This document shows positions 47,094-58,384 of a DNA stretch of 64,000 bases, piece after piece. The first letter of the stretch is position 1, and every line of letters starts with the position of its first letter. A program made the position numbers and the translations under genes. Under the pieces are notes generated by a model, which ran no database searches, was not told where the DNA came from, and saw only the letters and a program-made list of their open reading frames with translations. The stretch lies in contig NC_053123.1 of the NCBI RefSeq assembly GCF_010015445.1, positions 6,134,648-6,198,647 of the forward strand, given 5' to 3'. This DNA comes from Perca fluviatilis. Taxonomy: Eukaryota > Chordata > Actinopteri > Perciformes > Percidae.

Positions 47094-50000
47094 CTAATAA
47101 CCAAAAGGCAGAGTTGTACCGTCAGGAAATACCCGTCTCTTGTTGGTACCGCGACTCTAAACTTTTTCTTGAATGTAGCGTTTTTCAACAGAAATCCGTT
47201 TTTATCACGTTTTATAGTCTGTTGCGGCGTTTCAAGGAATCTTTCCTTAGACCCCTCAAGATAGCCTTCGACCAATTCTTTTGTGCTGTCAAAATTGATC
47301 AGTTCACTGCATTCTCGCGTCTGTGTAATACCTTTAACTTTCATCACCACTTTTTTCTCATTTTTGGTCTGGTAGGCGTAGCTCTTTGGACCCGCGGCTA
47401 CAAATTCATGTATTGTTTCGCCGCGTAATTCATCCGTGAGGTCACCGAGATAATTACCCAGCTCCAGAGGCGTCTCATTTTCTTTTATCACATAGATCAA
47501 GCTGTCCGTGTCTACGTAGAGAGTGTTCTGTTGCAGCCTTTCTAAATAACTGTACAATTTCAGGCGCGTGGCGGTGGTAAGCGCGATAGAAAACATTACT
47601 GCTTCGACCTGGGGGACTACACACCTGTCATTATACAACCACTGAATCAGTGCTACGTCGCCGCGGTTTGTTGGTAAAAGCGAACGTGTTTTAGAGTGTA
47701 TTGTCCAGAAAACACTAAAGTGAAAAAGTGTTCGGCCGACTTGGCGAGTGTGGTTTGAACCAAATTACTTCTCTCGCAAACTTGCCCCAAAAGCCGTTCA
47801 GACAAGCCTTGGACACCTGTCTCTTTGCGGTTGTCTCAATTTTTTCTGGGTTTAACCTGATGCCTTGATGCAATTCGTAGTCTCTGATGTATTTTTTCCT
47901 ACTCTCATCGTCCACGGCCTCCGCGGGAAGCCTGAAGCTTCCTGTTTACCCTTCAAAAGGTGTGAATGTACTTCGACAAAAGATTGCTGCTCTGTGCCTC
48001 AAAGTGCCAGACCTCAGAAAGTTTTGACACCTTGTAACCCATCTGTTACGCTTTGTGCAGCTCTGCACGGCCCCAAACTCCGGTCAGGGCTCTGGCAACG
48101 TCATCATGACTACATGGTTAGCTCTCTGATTATTAGTCTCTGAGCATGACGACAGAGTGTGAACACTAATTTACCTTGAGCTGTTTTATAAGGTAACGGG
48201 GAAAATACAGACCTCTTGGGGGAATCACGGTTGCTCTGATCAGCCCAAAGTAGTTTTCAATTTCGTCAAAATCTCTGTGAATTATTACCGGATGGCCTAA
48301 TGGGTATGAGCCTGTTGCGTTAACGTACGGATACAATGACGTAACATCTACATAATGCACAGATTCGTCTGCACCTGCAGTGTACCGTAGCCTCAGCCGC
48401 TGGTCCGCCCCCCGTACAGTGCGGCTCGAGGAGCCAGAGGTTCAGGTGGATCATATTTCTTCATAAACTCTCGCACCCCGCGTGTGTTTTTTCATCAGAG
48501 TCCGCATGCTCCGTCATCACCTCTGTATGCAGTCCATGCGTGGACCTCAACTGATGCAGCTTCTCCTGGCTAGCCGAATGCATTTCCTCAAAGGCGATCC
48601 CTGTCATTGGGCAGATATCATGAGGTCTGAAACAAGTAGGACAGCCATGATAAAAACATCCTTGAAATTCATAGGCGCAGTCTAACCCCTCTATGGCGGC
48701 GTAACCGTCGACAAAATACGTACCAATTTTCTTTTCCCCGCGGTTTAGAGCATGCTGAATGAAAATGTTTTTGAATACATTAACCATTCCAGCCATTGAA
48801 TTGAGCCGCTCGAGAATTTTTGAACTGGCGCCTGTATGTCGTCGGTGAAGGAATAGCCAGTGTCTTTTCAACCAGGAAATTTGTGAGAAATACTTTCATT
48901 GATGCCGAGGAAATTGTGGCGCGGCTGAAAGGATCCACGTCGTCTCCCCTACAAATTCCTCTCTGAATTTCATGCATCCCTGCCCAGAATATTTGTGTCG
49001 TTTTGACGGTAAAAACTGCCTCTTTCTCAAAGTTAAAAAACCCCTCGATGCTTCTTTGTACCAGCTGTAAAACTCGTTTTGCTGAGAGCGCGGACATGCT
49101 TTCTACACCGTAATCTGCGGCGGGTAAAGGCCCGATATATTTTAGATGCTTCTCTTTGCTAAATTTGTGGGGAAAGAAGCCCTTTGATTGATCTGCAAAT
49201 CCTAATGCTTTCGGCATGCGGCGAGTTTCATGGTAAGAAAGGACAGGGAATCGATAAACCTTAGCAGATAATCTGTTTCTGTAAAACAGATTATTTTGCT
49301 GCTGCATGACAAGCGGCAGGGCTCATTCCTAAGTCTATCAGGCCTCTGAGGATTAGGTAGCTGTCAAAACCTCTAGCATTGTGTGCGATAAATGTAGCTT
49401 TTATATTGAGGTTTCCTGAACTTCGCGAAACTTCTCGACGCCAGTCTAAGCCGTAGGACATCCATTTTTCACCCTGTAGCGATTAGGCTACGAGGTAGGG
49501 CATGTGTTCTCCCTTGTCATTGACAAATGTTTCAAAATCGTAAAGAGAGTATCTTGGGTCTGATTTTCTTGAAATTTCACCGGTTGTATGTAGCACTGGT
49601 GGGCCTCGTCACCTTTGTGGACACCACACACTTTACATTTGAGGTTCATGCATTTGTGCTCTGTACTAGCGGAGAAGAGAATATTTGCAATTTGAACATT
49701 TGTGAATCTTCTGACATGTACTGAGGGTCGTGTCATTCAAAGACTTTGTGTGTTTAACGTAACAGCGGTGTATGCGAGAAGTCCTGTTGCAATCTGCGCG
49801 GTATACAGGGTCACTGTACGCGGTCTCATGTAGGATCGAAACAGAGATTGCAATGACCGGACAAGAGTGGGCCTACGCTCCGGCAGTAACCTCGGTAACA
49901 GTAATGACATACATTATCAACCCTAAAAACCCTTTAAGATTTTTTATTCCATAATAGTGCTCGTTAAGCAGGAATAGAAACACTGGCTGGTCAGACTTTG

Positions 50001-51032
50001 GGTATTGTGTTTCAAAATGCGAGGGGCCGGTCCTCGCGTCTCTGTAAAGACTACAATTTTCCGGTTTACTATCTGTTCAAATTTATTGATGTGACTGAGA
50101 AGCTACTGCGGTGGCCGGTCAGACCCGCTAAATGATGAAGCTCTCTAAGCGTGCTGCCGCGGCTTGTATGTAGGTGAAGTCGGTGTTGATGAGCAGAGCC
50201 AAGCTGATGGTAAAGCATAGTTTATTGTTTACGTTGGGCACTACATGCAAGTGTTTTTTTTTCTTATTAACGATCTCCGCTGACCAGAGTTTTTTAAGTT
50301 TTCGCTTATCACCAGCACCGCCCTAAGGATTTTTGACAACTTGAATGACTACTTCCAGTGGGGAGTCAGCGTCTAGCTCTCTGTTAGATTGTATCAATCT
50401 CTCCAGTAACCCTTCAAAAACGTTCTGAAAGTCCAGCGCCCGTTATCACCGGCTTGAATGATATCGTGTTCCTGTGCATTTTCCCTATTATTTCAACCTG
50501 TGCACGGGTCATTAGGTCTAACCTCAGGTCTCACTCTCTCCAGCTAAAGGCGTTAAAATGATTCAAAACATCTTCATAAAATTCGCCAAATCCCCGCGTT
50601 ACGCTATGGGAGGTACTTTAAAGGTCTGGCCGAATTCCAAATTCCCAAAGCGTCAGCGTCTCCTCGACCGAATGTCATAGGGGTCTATTGGCGGTAAGGG
50701 GTTTTTCTAACGGGGGAATGTCATGGTTCTCAATCTCTTGTAATAAGGTATTTTCTACCGGTTGAATGTCATTATGGTTATGATTATCAAGCTCTTGTAA
50801 GGCCCTTTCTACGGCTGAAAGTAATCACTCGCAGGCTCTGGTTGTGCTGTCTCTGTGCTGCCGTTATTTAAATAGGGTTGATCAGGACGATTGTCTGGGT
50901 GGGGATTATTATGATTTAACTCTTGGATGGCTTCAGCAAGGCTGGTGTTACAAAAGCGCAGTGGATCCCGTTTACATCGTCTACAGCAATAACTAATTGT
51001 ATGGGAATTATACAAGACTGGTCAGGCTCCAT
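47094..51032 (-). CDS. Protein-primed family B DNA polymerase (pPolB), heavily frameshifted
   Basis: Spans about 3.9 kb. It copies the linear element DNA from a protein primer at the ends. All landmark motifs are present in order on the - strand: Exo I YDFETF (49528-49542), Exo II HNARGFDSY (about 49363-49383), a YEFQGCFYHGCPTCF block (about 48630-48680), motif A DVTSLYPY (about 48325-48351), motif B KACLNGFWGKFA (about 47780-47820) and motif C YVDTDS (47501-47518). It ends DGTTLPFGY, TAG at 47094-47096. The N-terminal part (49800-50560) has the VFEGLLERLIQSN and KRKLKKLW blocks seen in Polinton polymerases. A CxxC...HxC pair (CKVCGVHKGDEAHQC) precedes the exonuclease. ATG 51032 (MEPDQSC) is the most upstream candidate start; the first 150 codons are not conserved and contain degenerate QELNHN-like repeats. 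More than ten frame changes. Confidence 0.9.
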
Positions 51033-51100
51033 TTTGCATGTGATTAAAAATAAAATAAAATAAAATAAAACAAAATGTCACAGCTAACACCTTACAACTT

Positions 51101-51577
51101 TTACATTTGAAGAATTGTCTGCACAATTGTCAGCAGCTTTTGGAGGATCTCCACCTTGCTTTCCGGATCTCTCACTCTCTGGGCTCGCGATTGCCCCTCA
51201 GTACAGCATCTGTCATAAAATCAGAGAAAATACCTTTTAAATATATTTAATTATCGATACAATAATACTAAGATATGTAAATAATAATTACCTCTGGCGG
51301 GTTCAGGCCTCTCCCTGACATATCTCACTTTCGATGAATACCCCTCCGTCCTTTCATAAAATTTAGAGAATATACATCTTTAATTATATATTTTAATTAT
51401 CAAGACAATAATATATACATATATAAATAATAATTACCTCTGGATTACATTGGAGCGTGGTTGGTCTGGCGACAGGTTCAGGTTCAATCTCTGTTCATTT
51501 GGAAAATAATGAGATAATAATGAGCGAAAGTCTGAATAACTCTCTCTCTCTCTCTCTCTCCCCTACCTGACTTGCTC

Positions 51578-51675
<98 letters not shown>

Positions 51676-52162
51676 ATTTGGTTACCCAACCATCACCCAA
51701 CCAGATGGTCAATCTCTCACACCCTGCTCTTTCCCATCTTACATTGTAATGTTTTAAAATGAACAAAAACCATGCATCTGCAGTAACAGGTATTACTTAA
51801 CTTAAAGCACTTACCAGCGTCCTGAGTTTGAGTTTGCAGAGAGATGGTCTCTGTAATGTTCTGTTCAACTATTTCCCGCTGCTGCTCAGATGCTCTTTCG
51901 AGGGGCAAGGATTTCAGAAAGATTAAGTTCCACTTCATTGCCATCTTCAACTGCTTTCAGAACCACTACACCATCTACTTCTGCTTCTTCTGCTGCTTCT
52001 TCCTCTCCTTCTGCTTCTTCTGCTTCTTCTTCTGAATCAGCGAGGGGCCTGGATAGGCTCCTGACCGGTTTTCTGTGGATGCTGCAGGCTCAATCTCTGT
52101 TCATTTTGAGAAATAATATATAACTTGCTTCAATTCAATGTATTTACTTTAAGTGTTAATAA

Positions 52163-52205
<43 letters not shown>

Positions 52206-52271
52206 ATCAAATGACTATCTCCCACAATGCCCTCTTACCCACCACCACCCACACCCCTCCCACACCACCTG

Positions 52272-52364
<93 letters not shown>

Positions 52365-52957
52365 ATGTGTTCCCCATCTCCCATCCACCCATTTACAGGT
52401 ATAATATAAATAATATTTGTCTCCCTCTATCTCACATCTACCCAGTTGCAGGTATAATATAAATAATATGAAAGGCCTTACCGGCAGTCATTTGTAGGGT
52501 AGCCGAGGGGTGCCCAGCGTTTTCATCTCTTGACTGCATATGCTGTACCGGCTGCCTAAATTCTGTTTCAATGCGTGGCCGGTGGGGCGTCCGCAGCACA
52601 ATTGGCTGCCCGTTGGCCCGTGGTCTTTCTTCAGACATTACCTCCTCAATTTCAATAACCCCTGTAAAGACTGCTGGATTTTGATTGTTATATGCAACGC
52701 CTCTGTCATCTATCACGCCTTTGGGGAGAGAAAAGACAACATAGGATCAGTTATTTATTACCTTGATACATAAAGCATTAAATGGTATAAATCGACATCT
52801 GTGATTACGATATCTCTAAAGTCCTCGTCATTGATTTCTGTTAGGAAGAACAGTCATAATGGTTGACCCGGAATATTTCAACACACTTGGCATTAATAAT
52901 TAATTAATCCATAATGATAATATAGAACTCACCTGAAAAGTACTGTGACTGAATCAT
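51101..52957 (-). CDS. Putative spliced right-end accessory gene with duplicated exon-intron units
   Basis: Read on the - strand, a chain of exons with good splice sites is seen: a (ATG 52957 to 52933, donor GTGAGT), b (52837-52762, optional), c (52718-52482, donor GTAAGG), d (52096-51815, donor GTAAGT), e (51490-51438, donor GTAATT), f (51350-51292, donor GTAATT) and g (51209 to a stop at 51101-51103). Exons a, c and d join in phase 1; c (237 nt) and d (282 nt) are multiples of three. Exon c is fully open (VIDDRGVAYNNQNPAVF...). Exon d holds a Glu/Ala-rich acidic stretch in a shifted frame, needing two compensating indels. Exon g ends with a helical VEILQKLLTIVQTILQM. Exons d and e start with the same AGATTGA(A/G)CCTG. 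No domain is recognised. Splicing is predicted from sequence only. Confidence 0.45.
51541..51674. repeat. (CT)n and (CA)n microsatellites in predicted intron d-e
   Basis: CT run 51541-51560 and CA run 51581-51674. The same (CA)n plus (CT)n pairing, in reverse order on +, occurs in the neighbouring predicted intron at 52165-52362, pointing to duplication of an ancestral intron. The long CVCV/HTHT frames are artefacts. Confidence 0.95.
52165..52362. repeat. (CT)n and (CA)n microsatellites in predicted intron c-d
   Basis: CT run 52165-52203 and CA run 52278-52362. A 21-bp unit, CAGGTATAATATAAATAATAT, is tandemly present just beyond at about 52397 and 52449. Confidence 0.95.
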
Positions 52958-53256
52958 TTTGACTCCTCTGAATGAAGTGACGGTCTGTATGCAAAGCCGA
53001 GTGGGAGAGTAGGCTGAATGAAGCACATGCTTCTTCCAAACATGTGGTAAACACTTTATTGCCTATTTAGGGACGAACATTAGTGCGGGTGTGCAAACTT
53101 TTTGGGGGCTCAGCCACTTACTTGGCCTGTTGTAAGAGGAGCCTTACACATTCCTATTTTACAACCCTGCCTTACACACGTTCTGCTCTCTGCTCCAAAG
53201 AGTGTAAAGATACTTGATTTAATTCTTGGTCATTGGCTCATTTCAAGCGCATCAGT

Positions 53257-53658
53257 GTTACTCAAACTTACATTCATGCTGTGTGTAGAATGAAAAACCT
53301 ATCTTTCTCTGTTTCAAACGGGGAAGAAACCCTTTTTATGCTCAAAATTTAGGCGCTACACCCCTCTTCTCTCACTGGATCATTTCAAACACATCCGGAT
53401 ATTTCATCTCTAGCGCTCATTGGATCATTTAAATGAAACATTTTTCTACTTCCTGTGACGCCCTCATTGCATCACTTAACACACGTCATTTCCGGGACAC
53501 GCCTTCCTTCTAGAAGCTTCCAGAACAGACCAGTCACACACACCTGGAAGGCATCAATCACTTTCTGACAGGTTGTGACCTCTTGACCCCCCAGGTCAAA
53601 AGGTCATCCATCAAAATCCCACATACCAAAGTGACAGAAACCTCCTCCTTATATCTCT
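53257..53658 (-). repeat. Polinton right terminal inverted repeat
   Basis: Inverted copy of 36689-37089 ending CCTTATATCTCT. Read on the - strand it has the same TATA-like string and the same ATG (53277). Its reading frame departs from the left copy after seven codons and stops at about 53230. Confidence 0.93.
53332..53340 (-). promoter_or_regulatory. TATA-like box in right TIR
   Basis: CTTTTTATG on +, that is CATAAAAAG on -, facing into the element. It could drive the right-end spliced gene at 51101-52957. Confidence 0.4.
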
Positions 53659-53845
53659 TGTGTGTGTCTTCCATGCCATTGTCTGAGGTATTATCCAAAT
53701 CACAGCTACCTACAGTACAATTATGAGATTAGATGTAATGGATTTAAGAGTGATAAATTACACGGTGCATTGTTACAGCATCCAAGCCTCGAGTTTCCTG
53801 TAAATCGAGACTTTTAGATTTGAATAGGCCCCACTGCTGCCATGT
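53659..53845. other. Intron 1 flank right of the Polinton
   Basis: Starts TGTGTGTCTTCC directly after the terminal repeat. Nothing recognised. Confidence 0.4.
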
Positions 53846-55321
53846 TCAGAGATGGCAAAAGTACTCACTTCCCGTACTTAAGTAGAAGTACAGATACTTG
53901 TGTTAAAAAATACTCTGGTAAAAGTAGAAGTACTGATTTAACTTCTTTACTTAAGTAAAAGTAACAAAGTACAGGCTTTGAAATGTACTTAAAGTATAAA
54001 AGTAAAAGTAGCCTTGCGAATGACAACCACTTCTTATGCAAAGCTACCTGGACCACACACGTTACTAGAGTGCAAGATGAGAAACTTCAGTGGCTCTTTA
54101 TATGCCATTGTCTACATTTTAAATGGATGTCTGCCAAACATCCCATATATGATTATTGTGACAGAGACTGGGACTCCAGCTTAATAAGATTCTGACTGAG
54201 TAGCAAGATATGGATTCAATTGTGATTCTGTGAGAATTCACAGATCCAGTTTCTCTTTTTTAATCGTCCCCTTAACATTTAAAGGAATCTACATGTATGT
54301 GTGTGTGCTCAAATATAGAAAGAAAATAAAGGATACAATATGAATTACTAAACATAGATTAATTAAGAAGTTCCCATACTTTAAGAGTTACACAGCACAT
54401 TGGCCAGGAGTCATACTTGATGCCTCCTAGCCTATCTCAAACATCTCTCTCAGATAAGGCCAGGGATGATTGGGAATGTCTTGCTGCTTGTCTGCCTAAT
54501 CTCTGGGATCTCTGTTTTCTTCATTTTCAATCATGTCGCTGTCCATACTACTAGTGCTAACGTTACCGCCATCAAGCTGCAATTATTTGCCGCAAATGAA
54601 TGCAGAATGCGGCCGAATCTGTCGAGTCGTCTTGTAGTGGTGCGTTACATGCAACGTAGCCTACAGTATATTCCCATCCAATTAGATCACGTGAAAAATA
54701 ATAACGGTAACTCCAGCGAAATTATTTGAAACTTGTTAGTGAGGACTAGATTAGGACCGTATTTAAGTTTCAAACTTCGCACCCCCTCCCCCCCTCTCCC
54801 CCCAGGTGTGTCTGTAAAACACGGACAGAGACAACTTCTCTCTTTTGATGCTTTACAAGCAACGTGAAACCTAGCTAACAGGTGAAGAACACAAACAACT
54901 AAATCACTAGCTAACCTACTTTAACTGTGCAGGAACTATAGACCAATACAACAACATTAAACATTAAATGAACTGACAACATAAGTTATACGACTTACAG
55001 TTCTCAAGGACGCACACACACACGATCTCAACTGATCCTCCGGACAGCAGTCTCTCTTTCTTTTTTCTCACTTTTTTCTGTGTGGCGCACGCGCCCGCTC
55101 GCGGTGTGAGGCGCGTGTCCGCGCTATTCTCCGACATTACGACCTCTTGTACAAAACTAAAGTAACGAGCCAATTTTTAAAATGTAAGGAGTAGAAAGTA
55201 CCGATATTCGTGTTAAAATGTAAGGAGTAAAAGTAAAAAGTCGCCACAAAAAAAATAGTAAAGTAAAGTAGAAATATCCGAAAAATCTACTTAAGTACTG
55301 GATGGGAGTGTCTTAACATGG
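53846..55321. mobile_element. hAT-type non-autonomous element (AGTACTTAAGTAGA ends)
   Basis: The left part has GTACTTAAGTAGAAGTA-type repeats (53873 onward) and the right part ends TCTACTTAAGTACTG, their inverse. Such ends mark a very common teleost DNA transposon. The 1.4-kb interior has no transposase. The 87-residue open frame at 54466-54729 and the one at 54964-55173 (-) have no domains. Confidence 0.5.
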
Positions 55322-55342
55322 AAAGCAGCTAAATGGAATCCT

Positions 55343-55438
55343 GGATGGGAGTGTCTTAACATGGCCAGAGATGGGAAGTAACGAAGTACAAATACTTCGT
55401 TACTTCCCATCTCTGGCCATGTTAAGACACTCCCATCC
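55343..55438. repeat. Perfect 46-bp-arm hairpin
   Basis: 55343-55388 is the exact reverse complement of 55393-55438 with a 4-nt loop CAAA. The first 22 nt of the arm also occur just upstream as a direct repeat (GGATGGGAGTGTCTTAACAT at about 55299). Confidence 0.9.
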
Positions 55439-56030
55439 ATAATCTACAGTATCTAAACGTTAGCTTGCTCTGATCTTGTACCAAGAGCCTGGATGTATCT
55501 TAGATCAGACTTTAGGGGCCGTCTACCTCATCACTACATCTACAAATTGTATTGATATTAACAGCCCGGGTGTATTATACTGAAGGAATGACTTGTTCCT
55601 AATCAATCGCTTAATAAAGTGATAGGCTTTTCCCACAGCAGACATTTTGACTTGTGATAGTAAAGTGAGTCAGCATGAATGATACCAAGAACCTGAAACC
55701 AAAGCAGCTAAATGGAATCCAGCCATCATCCCTTTCATTAACCAGTGCTGTTCCTACTGTGACAAGTAAAAATGCAAAAATGTAAAAAATGGGGGTGCTG
55801 AAAACCTTTTAAAAAGTTCATTTCTATTGATATACATTCTATAGAATGTTGTGTTCTTAGTTGTTTGGCCCATAATTGAATATGCAAAGTGGCAATCAAT
55901 TCAGTTTAAATTATTTTAACAAAAAAATGTATGAAATGAAAGGCTCAATCAATTGCATTTTACATTGCCATGATTTCTTTGGTGTATACATTTTTTTTGC
56001 TATTTGAATAAAGAGGCCAAATAACTTCCA

Positions 56031-56031
<1 letters not shown>
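55439..56031. other. Intron 1 segment, no gene seen
   Basis: Contains a third partial copy of AGCAGCTAAATGGAATCC (near 55701) also present near 55326. Nothing else recognised. Confidence 0.4.

Positions 56032-56090
<59 letters not shown>
56032..56090. repeat. (ATCT)n microsatellite
   Basis: About 14 perfect ATCT units. Confidence 0.98.
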
Positions 56091-56092
<2 letters not shown>

Positions 56093-57435
56093 CCTTCCTG
56101 TACATCTGTCCTGTTCATCTGTCCTCGGCAGTGTGTATACATTTTCCAGGCGTGTCTTACACAAATATAAAAATGGGACTGAGCCATGTTAAAACATGTC
56201 TTGTTCCATGAGGCCTTTGTATACGGAGACCTGCCCTTTTACCTGATTGTCCCTGCTGTTTTTCTTGAAGGTTTTTGGAACCACCCAGAATGTACAGTGA
56301 GGTAAAATGAAGTCCTTCATGTAGCTTCTCTTGGAGAAAAAAACTAAACAGAAAACGATATGAACCTTCATCAGTAGTCAGAGCTACTCTTCTGCAGCTT
56401 CCTTTTTTTCCTGTAGCTGGCTATCCTGACTTACCTGCAGTCTGAGGCTCAGAGCTGCCACCTGCTGTTTATAGGAGGAACAGGTAAAGTCTTCAGAACA
56501 TTATCTCTGCAGACCTGAGAGAGGTGGACTTAAAATATAATACAGAGTCCTTACAAACAGGACTCCTGCTAAAGCCAGGCACAACCCTCAACAGGCCCGG
56601 GGACTCCCTCTACATTCACATTGGTTATTTCATCACCATATATTCTGGAGATAATACATTTTGCCTTTTTTTTTTTTTTTTTTTAAAAGAAAAATATTCT
56701 CTGGGTTGTTGTGTATAGAGCTGCTGCTAATTTTCTGCAAGTATAAGATACCATAGTTATGCCCATTATTCTATGTTCAGCTACTTGTGTGAGGTGCACA
56801 TTATAAATATCAAGTCAACTTTCGAAAGTAGATAATGAGACTTCTGGGAGTAACGGTCGCCTCGTTGGAGGCTGCAGGTTTTCTCTTTTGAACATGAGTC
56901 AAGTTTTTTTAGATGCTGCGTCTGGAGGAAATGATCTCATTTCTACCAGCTGCAGAGTTCACAACAAAGGGGCACGTTTCCCAGGCCTTTGTTCTCTGAC
57001 AGCGTGTGCACAATATGGTGGACAGCCTTGTTTCACAGGACGTTGTGAAACGAATTGAACGGCATTGCTCAGCACATTTCTTTTCTCCAGTATGACTTTG
57101 TTTGGATTAATTGCTTCCGAATTGAAGAGCAGCCGTTGCACACTCAAACCTGAGATTATGGCTTTATTAGCATATAAAATGTATCGCGATTAGTTTAGCA
57201 ATATACTACTCTGCAGTGTTATCAAACAGGATCCCAGCTCTGCAACTACTTCCCCTGAGGAAGAAATGCATTTCAGGCAGCATGGTGGCTCAGTGTTCAG
57301 TCCTGTCATCTCATAGAGAGAAGGGGCTCCCTCTGTTTGTGTTGAGGTTTAACTCTAAAGCAATAGTGTCAATATAAAAACCTACAACCTTACTTTAGTA
57401 AGTAAGTGCATACTGGGATAGGCCTCAGCACTTGT
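56091..57435. other. Intron 1 segment, no gene seen
   Basis: Poly-T run at 56667-56684. Open frames are short and lack domains. Confidence 0.4.
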
Positions 57436-57437
57436 GT

Positions 57438-58372
57438 CCTTTAAAGTGATGGTTCGGAGTAATTTCACCCTAGGGTCCTTTGCACCATGACCTCGAGCCA
57501 AACACCCCCCCAGAAGCTTTTTTCACCTGGGTCGAACATTGGGAGAGTTAGCGTAGAGTAGCGTTAGCCGCTGAATAGCTTAGCGCAGAGGCTAATGGAT
57601 CCGAAGTGTCTCTTAACATTACCCCACTAATAATGCCCGAAATGATACCAAAGGTCTACACTAGTATATATAGGTTATGCACTCATAAAACGATGGATTG
57701 TAAAGTTTGTAAGTACACCAGAAGGTTATGTAAATAACACTTGCCTGCTGGCTTCTGCCTCTCTGCTGTTGTTGTTGCTGCTGTAAGACGAGTGCTTAGG
57801 GACATCTACAAATTACAACACCGAAAAGAGATGCAACAAAAATATTTTTTAATTTAACTTATTTTTTAAGTAAGTGCTGTAGTATAACTAGCAGGAGACA
57901 AGTAATAATTGAGGTAAGTTTGGAGACATTACCTTATTTAATCATTAAATTAATAAATATTTTTGTTGCATCTCTTTTCGGTGTAGTAATTTGTAGATGT
58001 CCCTAAGCACTCTTACTGCCCGGTAGTAACAGCAGCAGCAGCAGCAGAGAGCAGAGAGCAGAAGCCAGCAGGCAAGTGTTATTTACATAAACTTCTGGTG
58101 TACTTACAAATTTTACAATCCATCGTTTTATGAGTGCATAACTTATTTGTACTACTGTAGACGTTTGGTATCATTTCGGGCATTATTAGTGGGGTAATGT
58201 TAAGAGACTCTTCGGATCCATTAGCATCTGCGCTGAGCTATTCAGCTGATAACGCTACGCTACCGCTCCCAATGTTCGACCCAGGTGAAAAAAGCTTCTG
58301 GAGGGGTGTTTGGCTCGAGATCATGGTGCAAAGGACCCTAGGGTGAAATTACTCCGAACCATCACTTTAACA
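57438..58372. mobile_element. TTAA-bounded fold-back element, about 930 bp
   Basis: Starts TTAAAGTGATGGTTCGGAG and ends CCGAACCATCACTTTAA. Arms of roughly 300-400 bp are imperfect inverted copies (for example CTAGGGTCCTTTGCACCATG and its complement near 58330). The arms contain CTG/CAG-rich tracts (57763-57784 and 58028-58052). It has no coding capacity. Confidence 0.8.
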
Positions 58373-58384
58373 GAGGGAATAGAG

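Larger units (their letters stand above)
36689..53658. mobile_element. Maverick/Polinton (adintovirus-like) element, 17.0 kb
   Basis: The element is bounded by about 400-bp terminal inverted repeats that begin AG and end CT, as in Mavericks. It encodes the full Polinton hallmark set: protein-primed family B DNA polymerase, retroviral-type integrase with chromodomain, FtsK/HerA-type packaging ATPase, adenain-like cysteine protease, major capsid and minor-capsid-type proteins. Genes at the left run on +, those at the right on -, converging at 45155-45294. It sits in intron 1 of col5a2. No 6-bp target duplication is visible (TCTGTT on the left, TGTGTG on the right). Most genes carry several frameshifts. 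An N gap and a flanking 1.6-kb duplication show that the assembly is imperfect here. Confidence 0.95.

Noticed and set aside
46523..47638. A 371-codon - strand frame that looks like a polymerase-ATPase fusion
   Set aside because: The polymerase stop (TAG 47094) and the ATPase start (ATG 47089) are both present in other frames. The fusion is caused by a single-base indel near 47130.
53102..53293. Open frame running into the right TIR (+ strand)
   Set aside because: Its end is the antisense of the terminal repeat, and the true signal there is the inward-facing TATA and ATG on -.
54466..54729. 87-codon frame with a hydrophobic start (possible small secreted protein)
   Set aside because: It lies inside a hAT-type repeat, with no homology, splice sites or conserved context.
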